A DNA stretch of 64,000 nt. It comes from Streptomyces sp. AC550_RSS872 (GTDB lineage: Bacteria; Actinomycetota; Actinomycetes; Streptomycetales; Streptomycetaceae). A program made the position numbers and the translations under genes. Below, in pieces: positions 49,951 through 58,276 of the stretch. The notes under the pieces were generated by a model that saw nothing but the letters and a program-made list of their open reading frames with translations, was not told the origin of the DNA and did not search any database. Within the stretch, counting starts at the first letter, position 1, and each line of letters opens with the position of its first letter. The stretch lies in assembly GCF_019049285.1 (NCBI RefSeq), contig NZ_JAGMUL010000019.1, forward strand, positions 1 to 64,000, given 5' to 3'.

Positions 49951-50211
49951 CTAGGGCCTCGTGGAGTACATGTCCAAGTCCATACCGGTGTCCATACCCA
50001 GGTCCATGCCCGTGTCCCAGGTGGCCGCCTCGCTCGTCAGCGGCGCGGCGTCGGAGAGCGGCGGCTCGCTGGTGAGGGGCTCGGCGTCGGGGAGGGGCGG
50101 TTCGCTGGTGAGGGGGGTCTCGAAGCAGGCGCCCTCGGCGCTGAAGACGCAGGCGTGCATCTCGGGCTCGATGGGCGCCTCAGGTTTGGACAGGGCCGAT
50201 GCTGTGGCCAC
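49951..50211 (-). CDS. Small acidic repetitive protein, translationally coupled to malQ
   Basis: This 86-residue protein is not recognised. GTG 50211 has the strong site AAGGAGG six bases upstream, and the TAG stop directly abuts the malQ ATG, so it is very probably translated. MHACVFSAEGACFE holds two cysteines eight apart near residue 21-29. Three copies of a PLTSE-PPL-DA motif follow (PLTSEPPLPDAE, PLTSEPPLSDAA, PLTSEAATWD). It ends with TGMDLGMDTGMDLDMYS, an Asp/Met repeat. There is no signal peptide or membrane helix. Possible roles include a RiPP-like precursor, a metal-binding peptide or a translation leader for malQ; none is shown. Confidence 0.65.
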   Translation of the reverse strand: MATASALSKPEAPIEPEMHACVFSAEGACFETPLTSEPPLPDAEPLTSEPPLSDAAPLTSEAATWDTGMDLGMDTGMDLDMYSTRP

Positions 50212-50377
50212 GGGGGCCTCCTTGTCGAGTACGACGTGGGGTTACCGCCAGCCATACCCAGCGAACGCGACGGCAGACGTACGCAGACGAACAACGTGCC
50301 TCTCCTCACATTCTGTTCCGCACATCCTTTCGCCCAGGCCGCCCATCCCGGATCATTTTCCTGATCACTATTCACTC

Positions 50378-50397
50378 AGTACATGTACTCAGTACAT
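50378..50397. promoter_or_regulatory. PadR-type palindromic operator
   Basis: AGTACATGTACT (50378-50389) is a perfect palindrome, followed by an extra half-site AGTACAT (50391-50397) that ends two bases before the PadR ATG. The ATGT/ACAT core fits PadR-family sites. Binding would autorepress the padR-ABC operon. Confidence 0.65.
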
Positions 50398-50398
50398 A

Positions 50399-50941
50399 AT
50401 GATCGGCATGAGCACCCGCCACATCCTGTTGGGGCTGCTCGCCACGGGGCCGAGCCATGGCTACGACCTCAAGCGACGGCATGACGAACGCTTCCCGCAG
50501 GCCCGACCGCTGGCCTACGGGCAGGTCTACACGACCTTGCAGCGGCTGGTCCGCGACGGACTCGCCGAGGTCGACGGCACCGACTCGGACGGCGGCCCGG
50601 AGCGGACCACGTACCGCTCGACGAAGGACGGAGCGCGCGAACTGGCCGAGTGGGCCGGGCAGATCGCGCCGCCCGCCCCGTTCGTGACGAACGAGATCTT
50701 CGCCAAGGTCGTCGTGTCGATCCTGTCCGGCGGCGACGCCGAGGCCTATCTGCGCGCCCAGCGCGCCGCCCATACGGCGCGGATGCGGGAGCTCACGGCG
50801 GTCAAGACCGCGCGGGGCACCGATCTCGCGACCGTGCTCTCGGCGGACTACGCCCTCAACCACCTCGACGCCGACCTCCGTTGGATGACGACGACGGCGG
50901 CCCGGCTCACCACTCTGACCGCGGAGGTCGACGCAGGATGA
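50399..50941 (+). CDS. PadR-family transcriptional regulator
   Basis: This 180-residue winged-helix regulator shows HILLGLLATGPSHGYDLKRRHDERF and YGQVYTTLQRLVRDGLAEVD (parts), the PadR DNA-binding domain, followed by a helical dimerisation domain (Vir/PadR-s2 type). ATG 50399 and ATG 50408 are both possible and neither has a clear ribosome site. A palindrome lies directly upstream. The stop overlaps the ATPase start (ATGA), so regulator and exporter are coupled. Such trios respond to toxic compounds or cell-envelope stress. Confidence 0.9.
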   Translation: MIGMSTRHILLGLLATGPSHGYDLKRRHDERFPQARPLAYGQVYTTLQRLVRDGLAEVDGTDSDGGPERTTYRSTKDGARELAEWAGQIAPPAPFVTNEIFAKVVVSILSGGDAEAYLRAQRAAHTARMRELTAVKTARGTDLATVLSADYALNHLDADLRWMTTTAARLTTLTAEVDAG

Positions 50942-51651
50942 GCAACACCGAGGGAGGCGCGGTGCCGCTGCTGGCGGCCCGTGACCTCGTCAAGGCGCAC
51001 GGCAGGACCGAGGCCCTGCGCGGCGCCTCCGTCGAGCTCCGGGCGGGTGAGATCCTCGCGGTCACCGGCGCCAGCGGCAGTGGCAAGTCCACGCTGCTGC
51101 ACTGCCTCGCCGGCATCGTCCGCCCGGACACCGGCTCGGTGACGTACGCCGGGGAGCGGCTGGACCGGCTGCCGGAGAAACGGCTGAGCGAGCTGCGGCG
51201 TACGGAGTTCGGTGTGGTCTTCCAGTTCGGGCAGCTGATACCCGAGCTGACGGCCCTGGACAACGTCGCCCTGCCGCTGCTGCTCGCCGGTGCCCGGCGG
51301 CAGGAGGCGTGGGAGCGGGCCGGTGAGTGGCTGGAGCGGTTCGGGGTGCGCGGACAGCAGGAGCTGCGGCCCGGTGAGATGAGCGGCGGGCAGGCCCAGC
51401 GGGCGGCCCTGGCCCGGGCACTGGTCACCGGCCCGAAGGTGGTCTTCGCGGACGAGCCGACCGGGGCGCTGGACTCGCTGGCGGGCGAGCGGGTCATGAC
51501 GGCCCTGACGCACACGGCCCGCGAGGCGGGCACGGCAGTGCTGCTGATCACGCACGACGCCCAGGTGGCGGCGTACGCGGACCGGGAGGTGTCGCTGCAC
51601 GACGGCACCGTCGTCACCGCGGGCACCACGGCGCTGGAGGTCACGCCGTGA
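50938..51651 (+). CDS. ABC transporter ATPase (MacB/LolD/FtsE type)
   Basis: This 237-residue ATPase has Walker A TGASGSGKSTLLHCL (about 42-56), the Q-loop VVFQFGQLIPELTALDNV, the signature MSGGQAQRAALARAL, Walker B VVFADEPTGALDSLAGERV and the H-loop LLITHDAQVAAYADR. DEPTGALD is typical of exporters that act on lipids, peptides or antibiotics. It starts at ATGA overlap with padR, and its stop overlaps the permease start (GTGA). The partner is the FtsX-like permease. Confidence 0.93.
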   Translation: MSNTEGGAVPLLAARDLVKAHGRTEALRGASVELRAGEILAVTGASGSGKSTLLHCLAGIVRPDTGSVTYAGERLDRLPEKRLSELRRTEFGVVFQFGQLIPELTALDNVALPLLLAGARRQEAWERAGEWLERFGVRGQQELRPGEMSGGQAQRAALARALVTGPKVVFADEPTGALDSLAGERVMTALTHTAREAGTAVLLITHDAQVAAYADREVSLHDGTVVTAGTTALEVTP

Positions 51652-53006
51652 GTACCGATCTCAGACTCGCCTGGCAGCTGGTCCGCGGTTCCGACCGGCG
51701 CGAGTGGTGGCGGATCGCGCTCACCGCGCTCGGGGCAATGCCGGCGACCGGATTCGCGCTCGCGGCCGTCGCCATAGCCTCTCTGCGCGGCCAGTACCAC
51801 ATAGCCTTCGGCGCCGGGCTGCTGAACCAGCCCGGCCAGCGCGTCGGCGTGGTGCTGACCCTGCTGCTCCTGCTGATTCCGGTGCTCGGGTTCCTGGGAC
51901 AGTGCGCCCGCGTCGGCGCCGTCCACCGCGACCGGCGGCTCGCGGCGCTGCGACTGGCCGGGGCCACTCCCTGGCAGGTGCGCCGGATCGCCGCGCTGGA
52001 GACGGGGCTCGCCTGTCTGCTGGGCTCGGTGCTCGCCGTCGCGGTCGCGGTGCCGGTGCTGCTGTCCGTCTGGGCCAGTCCGACCGCGCTCGCCTGGGCG
52101 GGGATGGCGCTGATCGCCCTGGCGGTACCGGCGCTGGGCGCGGCGACGGCCGCGCTGGCGTTGCGCCGGGTGGTGGCCTCACCGCTCGGCTCGGTGCGCC
52201 GGGTGCGGACCGCCCGGCGTCCGGGGCGGGTGTTCCTGACGGCGGCACTGCTGCTCGCGGCATCGGCGGGGCTTGCCCTGCCGACCCCGTTGTTCGACAG
52301 GCCCCACGTGCTCTCCCCCCTTCCGCTGATCGCCCTGGCCCTCACCCTGCTGGTCGGTACCGCGGCGGTGCTGCTGACGGGCTGGTCCTCCGGCCTGCTG
52401 GGCCGCACCCTCGCCGCCCGGGCCCAGCGCCCGGCCCTGCTGATCGCGGCGGAACGGCTGCGCGACGACCCGTGGGCGGCGGCCCGCACCCACGGGGCCG
52501 TGCTGCTGGTGACGGTCATCGGCACCGGTTTCGTGGGAGTACGGCAGGTGCTGCTCGCCGAACTGCACGCCATGAGCCGCGTGGACGACCTCGCCATGGA
52601 CATGGGGTTCTACACGACGGGCCTCGATCTGACGGCGGCCGCGATCCTCGCCGCCCTCGGGCTCGTCCTGTCCGCTCTGGCTGTCGGCACCGCCGAGTCC
52701 CTGGCCACCCGGCGCCGGGGTCTGGCGGCGCAGAACGCGGCCGGGGTGCCGCGCGCGGTGCTGGCCCGGACGCTGTTCCTGGAGACCGCGCTCCCGCTGG
52801 CCCCGGCGGTCGCGGTGGCGGGCTGCGGCGGCCTGGCGATCGGCACCTGGTACTCGTCGCTCGCCACGGACTACATCGTGCACGCCGTGCCGTACGTCTC
52901 CCTGCTGGTCCCGGTCGCGGTGTACGGCTGCTGCCTGCTGGCGGCGGCCACCTCGCTGCCCCTGCTGCACCGCTCGGTCCGCCCGGCGGAGCTGCGGTAC
53001 GTGTGA
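51648..53006 (+). CDS. FtsX-like ABC transporter permease
   Basis: This 452-residue permease has about ten hydrophobic segments in two FtsX-type blocks. The first includes RRLAALRLAGATPWQVRRIAALETG and the second TRRRGLAAQNAAGVPRAVLARTLFLETALPL (parts); both match the cytoplasmic coupling loop of the family. There is no large extracellular MacB-like domain, so it resembles the short actinobacterial exporters. GTG 51648 overlaps the ATPase stop. Together the PadR, ATPase and permease genes form one operon closed by a hairpin at 53056. Confidence 0.9.
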   Translation: MSTDLRLAWQLVRGSDRREWWRIALTALGAMPATGFALAAVAIASLRGQYHIAFGAGLLNQPGQRVGVVLTLLLLLIPVLGFLGQCARVGAVHRDRRLAALRLAGATPWQVRRIAALETGLACLLGSVLAVAVAVPVLLSVWASPTALAWAGMALIALAVPALGAATAALALRRVVASPLGSVRRVRTARRPGRVFLTAALLLAASAGLALPTPLFDRPHVLSPLPLIALALTLLVGTAAVLLTGWSSGLLGRTLAARAQRPALLIAAERLRDDPWAAARTHGAVLLVTVIGTGFVGVRQVLLAELHAMSRVDDLAMDMGFYTTGLDLTAAAILAALGLVLSALAVGTAESLATRRRGLAAQNAAGVPRAVLARTLFLETALPLAPAVAVAGCGGLAIGTWYSSLATDYIVHAVPYVSLLVPVAVYGCCLLAAATSLPLLHRSVRPAELRYV

Positions 53007-53055
53007 CAGCCGTGCCGCGGCTCGCATGAGAACGGCCATACGGTCGCGCCACCGT

Positions 53056-53090
53056 CCGGCCCCGGGGGCACGGGGGACCCTCGGGGCCGG
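53056..53090 (+). terminator. Terminator after the PadR-ABC operon
   Basis: CCGGCCCCG (53056-53064) pairs with CGGGGCCGG (53082-53090) over a 17-nt loop, 50 bases after the permease stop. Confidence 0.65.
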
Positions 53091-53132
53091 ATGCCGTGGC
53101 ACCGTACGGCAGGTATGCGAAAGGCCCGGACG

Positions 53133-53669
53133 TCAGGCGGAAATGCCGTCGATCCGGGCCATGGCGTCCTCCGCGCCGTACGGCACCAAGTACGGCAACC
53201 AGCGCGGGTCCCTGTGCCCGGTCCCGATGATGCGCCAGGCGAGACCGGTGGGTGGAGCGGGTTTGTGGCGCAGCCGCCAGCCGATTTCGAAGAGATGTCG
53301 GTCGGCCTTCACGTGGTTGCAGCGGCGGCAGGACGCCACCACGTTGTCCCAGACGTGCTTGCCCCCGCGGCTGCGCGGAATGACATGGTCGACGCTGGTT
53401 GCGACGCCACCGCAGTACATGCACCGGCCCCCGTCGCGCGCGAAGAGCGCCCTGCGGGTAAGAGGAACGGGCCCCCGATAGGGAACCCGGACGAATCGCT
53501 TGAGCCGGACCACGCTGGGTGCGGGGACTGTGACGGTTGCGCTGTGCATGAAGGCGCCGGACTCCTCGAGGCATACGGCCTTGTTCTCGAGGACGAGGAC
53601 GAGCGCGCGGCGGAGCGGTACGACGCCGAGTGGCTCGTACGACGCGTTGAGGACCAGGACATGCGGCAC
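53133..53669 (-). CDS. HNH endonuclease, conserved actinobacterial type
   Basis: This 178-residue protein starts PHVLVLNASYEPLGVV and is found across actinobacteria. The C-terminal half holds the HNH domain: CMYCGG, ATSVDHVIPRSRGGKHVWDN, and ASCRRCNHVKADR. The two CxxC pairs bind a structural zinc, and DH-N-H forms the ββα-metal site. GTG 53669 follows AAGGAGG with five bases spacing. It is unrelated in architecture to the HNH protein at 14250, which has extra zinc ribbons. Its cellular target is unknown; a housekeeping DNA-processing role is likely given its conservation. Confidence 0.9.
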   Translation of the reverse strand: MPHVLVLNASYEPLGVVPLRRALVLVLENKAVCLEESGAFMHSATVTVPAPSVVRLKRFVRVPYRGPVPLTRRALFARDGGRCMYCGGVATSVDHVIPRSRGGKHVWDNVVASCRRCNHVKADRHLFEIGWRLRHKPAPPTGLAWRIIGTGHRDPRWLPYLVPYGAEDAMARIDGISA

Positions 53670-53996
53670 GGATGCCTCCTTGGGCGTCGGCGGCGCGTGG
53701 CTCGCGCCGGGACGATCTGTAGTCAGTCTCCCCTCTTGCCTGGTGAAAGCGCCACCATGTCCCGGTAACGGGCTGGGAGTGTTTTCAACCACATCTGATT
53801 CATCCCCAGGGCGACGAACTCTTCATCCCACCAGTTCATCCCCAGGTGGGCACCGTTCCTCCCTCGAACATCGCGCCGATCCACACACGATGCCCCGATA
53901 GTGTGGTGGGCCTGCCCCGCCGGTGACCTTTTCGTGACCTTGATCGACCTTGACCGCCTACCGGTGGGGCGGGCCGCTGCACTGGAGGTACCTGCC
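53670..53996. promoter_or_regulatory. HNH/MscS divergent intergenic region with direct repeats
   Basis: This 327-base gap holds no gene I can support. TTCATCCC occurs three times in direct orientation, at 53799, 53822 and 53835; the first and third copies extend to TTCATCCCCAGG. They may bind a regulator of either divergent gene. The MscS side ends in a GGAGG ribosome site. Confidence 0.35.
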
Positions 53997-55091
53997 GTGT
54001 CCCTGCCCGCCGACCTACTGGCCGCCGGTTCGCCCCCCTCACCGACCCCGTCGGAGACGACGACCCCGGCGGTGCCCTCGATCCAGGACGCCCACGAGAG
54101 CGCGACCCAGGCCGCGAGCTGGGTCGAGCAGAACTGGTCGACCTGGCTCGCGATCGGTCTCAAGGTCCTGCTGATCCTGGTGATCGCGGCCGTGCTGAGA
54201 GTGGCGATCCGACGGGCGATCACCAAGCTCATAGAGCGGATGAACCGCACCGCGCAGGCGGTGGACGGCACGGCGATCGGCGGCCTCCTGGTCAACGTCG
54301 AGCGTCGCCGTCAGCGTTCCCAGGCGATCGGCTCGGTCCTGCGCTCGGTGGCCAGCTTCGTGATCATGGGCACGGCCGCCCTGATGGTCCTGTCCGCCTT
54401 CGACATCAACCTGGCCCCGCTGCTCGCCTCCGCCGGTGTCGCGGGCGTGGCCATCGGTTTCGGCGCCCGCAACCTGGTCACCGACTTCCTCTCCGGCGTC
54501 TTCATGATCCTGGAGGACCAGTACGGCGTCGGCGACTCGATCGACGCCGGCGTCGCCTCCGGCGAGGTCATCGAGGTCGGCCTGCGCGTGACCAAGCTGC
54601 GCGGCGACAACGGCGAGATCTGGTACGTCCGCAACGGCGAGGTCAAGCGCATCGGCAACCTCTCCCAGGGCTGGTCCACGGCCGGCGTCGACGTCACCGT
54701 CCGCTCCTCCGAGGACCTGGACAAGGTCAAGGCCACCATCGACGCGGTCGCCGAGAAGATGAGCAAGGAGGAGCCCTGGAACGAGCTCCTCTGGGGCCCG
54801 ATCGAGGTTCTCGGGCTGGACAGCGTGCTGCTGGACTCCATGGTCGTCCGCGTCTCGGCGAAGACCATGCCCGGCAAGTCCCTGACCGTCGAACGCGAAC
54901 TGCGCTGGCGCGTCAAGCGGGCCTTCGACGCCGCCGACATCCCGATCGTCGGCCGCGCCCCTGTCCTGGTGGACGGCGAGCCCACGGCGGACCCGACGGC
55001 GGGCATGGCAGCCCCCTCGGCCTACGCCAACACCTCCTCTCCGCAGGCCCAGGCTGCGACACCGCTGACGCCGCCGAGCGTGACGAAGTAG
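53997..55091 (+). CDS. mscS: Small-conductance mechanosensitive channel (MscS family)
   Basis: This 364-residue channel opens under membrane tension to release solutes after hypo-osmotic shock. The Pro/Thr-rich N-terminus is followed by helices WLAIGLKVLLILVIAAVLRVA and SVASFVIMGTAALMVLSAF (parts). The pore-lining helix is PLLASAGVAGVAIGFGARNLVTDFLSG, and the beta-domain DQYGVGDSIDAG...GEVIEVGLRVTKLRG with IWYVRNGEV follows. These are the core MscS signatures. GTG 53997 has GGAGG eight bases upstream; an earlier start at 53901 is not supported. The C-terminus is a disordered Ala/Pro tail. Confidence 0.93.
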   Translation: MSLPADLLAAGSPPSPTPSETTTPAVPSIQDAHESATQAASWVEQNWSTWLAIGLKVLLILVIAAVLRVAIRRAITKLIERMNRTAQAVDGTAIGGLLVNVERRRQRSQAIGSVLRSVASFVIMGTAALMVLSAFDINLAPLLASAGVAGVAIGFGARNLVTDFLSGVFMILEDQYGVGDSIDAGVASGEVIEVGLRVTKLRGDNGEIWYVRNGEVKRIGNLSQGWSTAGVDVTVRSSEDLDKVKATIDAVAEKMSKEEPWNELLWGPIEVLGLDSVLLDSMVVRVSAKTMPGKSLTVERELRWRVKRAFDAADIPIVGRAPVLVDGEPTADPTAGMAAPSAYANTSSPQAQAATPLTPPSVTK

Positions 55092-55120
55092 GCGGCGCGG
55101 GCCCGGAGCAGGCGCGGGCC

Positions 55121-55375
55121 TCAGTCGAACCACCCGCGCCACCGCGGCGACGGCCCCTCGCACCGCCCCTCGGCGACCGCCTTCGCATACTCCCGATGAG
55201 CGATCTCCTCCAGCTCACGCCCGGTGGCCGGCTCGCTGTCGCCGGTGGTGATCCGGGAGAAGGCGACCACGCACTCGCCGTGCGGTACGGGCCGTGTCCC
55301 CCAGAACACGAAGGACACGGCCGCGGCGATCACGGTGAGCGAGGCGAGGGCGAGCAGCAGCACGGCGACGGTCAC
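55121..55375 (-). CDS. Small membrane protein
   Basis: This 84-residue protein has one N-terminal hydrophobic helix (VAVLLLALASLTVIAAAVSFVFW, part), then a 55-residue soluble part with two cysteines (HGECVVAF, EGRCEGPS) ending in a WRGWFD aromatic patch. The soluble side is probably outside, so the cysteines could pair. GTG 55375 is the likely start. It is convergent with mscS and divergent from the MFS gene. Function unknown. Confidence 0.65.
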   Translation of the reverse strand: MTVAVLLLALASLTVIAAAVSFVFWGTRPVPHGECVVAFSRITTGDSEPATGRELEEIAHREYAKAVAEGRCEGPSPRWRGWFD

Positions 55376-55511
55376 GCGTCATCCGCGCAGCCCAGGCGCT
55401 CCTCCGACGGTGCCGATGTGCGGCTTCGCAGTGCCGACGGGCGTGGACAACCAGTGGTTGTGCGGCCCTGACCCCTCGGTTGTTTGATCAGGGCGTGTCC
55501 CGCTGGCTTGG

Positions 55512-56813
55512 ATGGTCCGGATCGACGGATGGTTGTGCCGACCAGGGCGGGGCGGTGGGCAGGTGGCGGGCGGCAGGCGGTCGCTGGGGCGGGACTTCGG
55601 GTGGCTGTGGGCGGCGTACGGAGTCAGTACGTTCGGGACGCGGCTGGCCTTCGACGCGTTCCCGCTGATAGCGGTCCTCGTGCTGCACGCCGGGGCGACC
55701 GAGGTGGCACTGCTGGCGGCCTCGGGGCTCGCGGTGGGGGCGGTGGTGGCGGTGCCGCTCGGGGCGTGGGTGGAGTTCCGCGAGAAGCGGCCGGTGATGG
55801 TCACGGCCGATCTGATCCGGTGCGCGGCGCTGCTCAGCATCCCCGTCGCGTTCGCCCTGGACGGGCTCGACCTCGGCCAACTGCTGGTGGTGTCGGTGGT
55901 GGTCGCCGCGGCGGACATCACGTTCGGCGCGGCCGGCGGGGCGTATCTGAAGTCCCTTGTGCCGCCGGAAGACCTGCTCGTGGCGAACGGCCGCTTCGAG
56001 GCGACGACATGGACGGCCACCGCGCTCGGCCCGCCGCTCGGCGGCATGGCGGTCGTCGTGTTCGGTCCGATGACGACGGTGCTGGCGGACGCGGTCAGCT
56101 ATCTGCTGTCGGCGCTGGGACTCCGCGCGATCGGCGGTAAGGAAGGGCAACAGACCGAAAGGACGCGGCTCTCCCCCACCGCCCCCTCGGGCCTGCGGAT
56201 GAGCGACCTCCCGGCAGGCTGGCGGCATATCCTCACCCACCCCACCCTGCGCCCGCTGTTCCTCAACACCCTCTCGGTCAACGCCCTGATCATGGCGCCG
56301 GCCCCCCTGCTGTCCGTCCTCATGCTCGGCCAACTCGGCTTCTCCCCCTGGCAGTACGGCCTCGCCTTCGCCGTGCCGTGCCTGGGCGGCCTGCTGGGCT
56401 CACGTCTGTCCCGGCCCCTGGTCGCCCGTTACGGCCGACGCCGCGTCCTGCTCACCACGGGCACCCTGCGTGCCTGCTGGCCCGTCGGCCTGGCCTTCGT
56501 CGGTCCGGGCACGTCCGGACTGCTCCTCGTCATGGCGGTCGAGTTCGGACTGATCACCTGCATGGGCGTCTTCACTCCGGTGCTGGCCACCACCCGTCTC
56601 GACCGGACCCCGCCGGACCGGACCACGCGCACCCTGTCGGCGTGGTCGATCACCAGCAAGACGACGACCGCGGCCGTGACGGCACTGTGGGGCCTGCTGG
56701 CGGCGCTGACCGGCCCGCGCACCGCCATCGCCCTGGCCGGCGTCCTGCTGCTGGCGACCCCGCTCCTGCTCCCTCGCCACGAGCGGGAACCGCGGCGCAG
56801 CGCCGCCGAGTAA
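55512..56813 (+). CDS. MFS transporter (enterobactin/macrolide-exporter type, MFS_3)
   Basis: This 433-residue (at most) membrane exporter of the MefA/EntS-like branch has twelve helices. FGWLWAAYGVSTFGTRLAFDAFPLIAVLVLHAGATEVALLAA (parts) is the first pair, and REKRPVMVTADLIRCAALL is the conserved loop between helices 2 and 3. LFLNTLSVNALIMAPAPLL opens the second half. Start choice is open: ATG 55512 or GTG 55563 (giving VAGGRRSLGRDF), neither with a strong ribosome site; the second fits the family better. The stop is followed by the dre-like site of the next operon. Substrate unknown. Confidence 0.88.
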   Translation: MVRIDGWLCRPGRGGGQVAGGRRSLGRDFGWLWAAYGVSTFGTRLAFDAFPLIAVLVLHAGATEVALLAASGLAVGAVVAVPLGAWVEFREKRPVMVTADLIRCAALLSIPVAFALDGLDLGQLLVVSVVVAAADITFGAAGGAYLKSLVPPEDLLVANGRFEATTWTATALGPPLGGMAVVVFGPMTTVLADAVSYLLSALGLRAIGGKEGQQTERTRLSPTAPSGLRMSDLPAGWRHILTHPTLRPLFLNTLSVNALIMAPAPLLSVLMLGQLGFSPWQYGLAFAVPCLGGLLGSRLSRPLVARYGRRRVLLTTGTLRACWPVGLAFVGPGTSGLLLVMAVEFGLITCMGVFTPVLATTRLDRTPPDRTTRTLSAWSITSKTTTAAVTALWGLLAALTGPRTAIALAGVLLLATPLLLPRHEREPRRSAAE

Positions 56814-56824
56814 CGACGAGGTTG

Positions 56825-56840
56825 CCTGGTGTAGACCACT
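56825..56840. promoter_or_regulatory. DasR-responsive element (dre) candidate
   Basis: CCTGGTGTAGACCACT (56825-56840) differs at two positions from the dre consensus ACTGGTCTAGACCACT and contains the frequent core TGGTGTAGACCA. It directly abuts a -35 hexamer, so DasR binding would block the promoter. DasR is the GlcNAc-6-phosphate-sensing GntR regulator of Streptomyces. Confidence 0.7.
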
Positions 56841-56841
56841 C

Positions 56842-56871
56842 TTGACGCCACCTTCTGTTCGGGTCTACGTT
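56842..56871 (+). promoter_or_regulatory. Promoter of the ROK/sugar operon
   Basis: TTGACG (56842-56847) and TACGTT (56866-56871) are separated by 18 bases and resemble vegetative -35 and -10 elements. Transcription would start near 56878, just before the ROK-like palindrome and about 95 bases before the ROK start codon. Confidence 0.55.
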
Positions 56872-56885
56872 CCTCGGCATCGAGA

Positions 56886-56900
56886 TAGGAAACTTTCCTA
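56886..56900. promoter_or_regulatory. ROK-type operator palindrome
   Basis: TAGGAAACTTTCCTA (56886-56900) is a perfect 7-bp inverted repeat around one base. AGGAAA/TTTCCT palindromes are typical operators of ROK (NagC/XylR-like) repressors. It lies just downstream of the predicted start of transcription, so the ROK protein encoded next would repress its own operon. Confidence 0.7.
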
Positions 56901-56972
56901 ACAGTGATCCTGGATGGACTTCCGTCGTAGATCGCTGAGAAGCTGGTCAGTCGAGAGGCAGGTGTCGACCCC

Positions 56973-58184
56973 ATGGCAGGAACCGCCGGTACGCCGGGTA
57001 CCCCGCGCGTCCTGCGCGCCATGAACGACCGTGCCGCCCTGGACCTCCTCCTGGAGCACGGGCCGCTGTCCCGCACGCGGATCGGCAAGCTCACCGGCCT
57101 GTCCAAGCCGACCGCCTCCCAGCTGCTGGCCCGCCTGGAGGCCGCCGGCCTCGTCCTGGCGACCGGCACCACGGAGGGCCGCCCCGGCCCGGGCGCCCAG
57201 CTGTACGAGGTCAATCCGACCGCCGCGTACGCAGCCGGGCTCGATGTCACCCCCGAACGCATCCTCGCCGCCGTGGCCGACGTCACGGGCCGCACGGTCG
57301 GGTCGTACGAACTGCCCACCCCCGGCAGACGCCCCGCCCACCCCGTGGCCCGGCAGGTCACCGACGCCCTCGACGGCGCGGTGAAGGCGGCGGGCCTCGC
57401 CCGCGACGACGTCCACCGGCTCGTCATCGGCACCCCCGGCGCCTTCGACCCCAACACGGGCCGGCTGCGCTACGCCTCCCACCTCCCCGGCTGGCACACC
57501 CCCGCGCTGCTCGACGAACTCGCCGCGGCCCTGCCGATGCCGGTCGAGTACGAGAACGACGTCAATCTCGTGGCGGTGGCCGAGCAGCGGCTCGGCGCGG
57601 CCCGCGGCCACGAGGACTTCGTGCTGCTGTGGAACGAGGGCGGCCTGGGTGCCGCCCTGGTCCTCGGCGGCCGGCTGCACCGCGGCTGGACCGGCGGCGC
57701 CGGCGAGGTAGGTTTCCTGCCGGTTCCCGGCGCTCCCCTGGTCCGGCAGGTAACCAAAGCCAACAGTGGCGGCTACCAGGAACTGGCCGGCTCCCAGGCG
57801 ATCCCCCGGCTAGCGCGCGAGATCGGCATGACGAACGTCCCGTCGACGCCGTACGCCGAGGCCGCCGCCACCCTCGTCGAACGAGCCGCCACCGAGGACA
57901 CCGTCCTGCACCGGCTGCTCCTGCAAACCTACGCGACCCGACTGGCCACCGGTCTCGCGTCCCTGGTCTCCGTACTCGACCCCGAACTGGTCGTCCTCAG
58001 CGGCGCCTCCCTCACCTCCGGCGGCGAGGTACTGCGCGCCCTCGTCCAGGACGAGTTGGAGGAGCTGGCTGCGGCCCGCCCGCGGCTCGTCGTCGGTGAC
58101 GTCCGTGAACACCCCGTACTGCGGGGCGCGTTGGAGAGCGCGCTCGCGACGACACGCGACGAGGTCTTCGACACCGGACGCTGA
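56973..58184 (+). CDS. ROK-family transcriptional regulator (NagC/XylR type)
   Basis: This 403-residue regulator has an N-terminal winged helix (ALDLLLEHGPLSRTRIGKLTGLSKPTASQLLARLEAAGLV, about 22-62; parts) and a C-terminal sugar-kinase-like ROK domain. VTGRTVGSYELPTP, HRLVIGTPGAFDP, PVEYENDVNLVAVAEQRLGAA, LLWNEGGLGAALVLGG and GWTGGAGEVGFLPV are the family blocks. The usual zinc-binding CxCGxxGC motif is absent, so the sensor has lost that site. ATG 56973 has AGG upstream but no ideal spacing. It precedes the sugar operon on the same strand and is likely its repressor through the palindrome at 56886. Confidence 0.92.
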   Translation: MAGTAGTPGTPRVLRAMNDRAALDLLLEHGPLSRTRIGKLTGLSKPTASQLLARLEAAGLVLATGTTEGRPGPGAQLYEVNPTAAYAAGLDVTPERILAAVADVTGRTVGSYELPTPGRRPAHPVARQVTDALDGAVKAAGLARDDVHRLVIGTPGAFDPNTGRLRYASHLPGWHTPALLDELAAALPMPVEYENDVNLVAVAEQRLGAARGHEDFVLLWNEGGLGAALVLGGRLHRGWTGGAGEVGFLPVPGAPLVRQVTKANSGGYQELAGSQAIPRLAREIGMTNVPSTPYAEAAATLVERAATEDTVLHRLLLQTYATRLATGLASLVSVLDPELVVLSGASLTSGGEVLRALVQDELEELAAARPRLVVGDVREHPVLRGALESALATTRDEVFDTGR

Positions 58185-58276
58185 GGCCCCGCCTCACCTC
58201 CACGCCCCACCTCGACCTCTCAGCCCCACCCCCCGCCTTCCTCACCCACCCCGTCCCGCCCTTGGGAGACCTCGCC

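Noticed and set aside
49951..50211. Calling the small protein a lanthipeptide precursor
   Set aside because: There is only one cysteine pair, in the N-terminal part, with no leader/core boundary and no modifying enzyme gene nearby.
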